A stretch of 64,000 bases of DNA, taken from assembly GCF_947495205.1 (NCBI RefSeq), contig NZ_CANLXV010000012.1, positions 57,897 to 121,896 of the forward strand, given 5' to 3'. Source of the DNA: an uncultured Polaribacter sp. Its GTDB lineage: Bacteria; Bacteroidota; Bacteroidia; Flavobacteriales; Flavobacteriaceae. The notes under the pieces are model-generated. The model was not told the origin of the DNA, did not search any database, and was given only the letters and a program-made list of their open reading frames with translations. Shown here in pieces: positions 63,705-64,000 of this stretch; within the stretch, counting starts at the first letter, position 1; the number at the start of each line of letters is the position of its first letter. The position numbers were made by a program, and so were the translations under genes.

Positions 63705-64000
63705 AAGTTGTTAAGGACGTTGTAAATTTGCTGAAACCAACAATTTATTTACACGTTTTTAGGTGCTTTTACTCAATTTAAATGTTGTTTTTTTGTAAGC
63801 AATTCCATTATAATTTATTTTTTTAAGCGGTTATTTTTCTTTTTCAAAAATTATTAATTCATATCTTTTCCTTATCAATTTTTGCGAACTCCTTTTTTGA
63901 AACTTTTTATTTTGAAAATTATTAAAGCACTTTCAGAAGTAGCAGACTTATAAATAACAATTCTAAAAAAAACCATTTAAAATTTATAAATTTTAGATGG
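63705..64000. other. right-edge intergenic region
   Basis: 296 bases of A/T-rich DNA after the GH gene. I see no gene, tRNA or strong hairpin; the next gene must lie outside the window. Confidence 0.5.

Overview
The window is low-GC DNA with Bacteroidota-type signals: promoters of the form TTG-N19-TAnnTTTG, almost no Shine-Dalgarno sequences, a short 287-residue primary sigma factor, the complete gldKLMN core of the type IX secretion system (T9SS), and a secreted giant protein ending in a T9SS sorting domain. Gene content and order (topA, arginase-like, gldKLMN; miaB, sigma-54 regulator, lptE, TPR, secG) point to a marine-type Flavobacteriaceae close to Polaribacter or Tenacibaculum. The genus is an inference from style only.

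Layout. 1-1.4 kb: tail of an alpha/beta hydrolase, a retropepsin-like protein, a YqeY-like protein and tRNA-Arg(UCG). 1.4-13.5 kb: one 12-kb minus-strand gene for a secreted, aspartate-rich protein built of thrombospondin type-3-like calcium repeats with inserted domains, including a von Willebrand A domain. 13.9-18.3 kb: a minus-strand operon rpe / exonuclease-GIY-YIG / FAD oxidoreductase, then rpoD. 18.5-20 kb: an ECF sigma gene with a 57-residue companion and a decayed STAS remnant. 20-25 kb: envelope proteins, comF and glyS. 25.2-32 kb: groESL and the miaB-secG operon. 32-40.4 kb: topA, an arginase-fold protein with a damaged metal site, and gldKLMN. 40.4-56 kb: small lipoproteins and housekeeping genes (ilvE, mnmD, ruvC, hemW, corA, ade), a glycosyltransferase/flippase-like pair, a four-helix-bundle gene flanked by simple repeats, and an amidohydrolase remnant beside an M23 peptidase.

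56-63.7 kb is the most unusual part. A response-regulator receiver domain is fused to a polyprenyl-phosphate-type GT2 glycosyltransferase. Just downstream lies a short GT2-like protein that lacks the catalytic DxD. Divergent from them is a three-gene run with overlapping ends: a 1029-residue GT-C-like membrane protein with an NTF2-like domain, a secreted beta-rich protein, and a membrane-anchored clan GH-A glycoside hydrolase. I read this as a candidate glycan-assembly system controlled by phosphorylation: the GT2 would charge a lipid carrier inside, the GT-C protein would use it outside, and the hydrolase would trim the product. The gene arrangement and motifs are visible; the function is inferred.

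The window also holds both the T9SS motor/core genes and one very large probable T9SS substrate, so secretion machinery and cargo are encoded about 22 kb apart.
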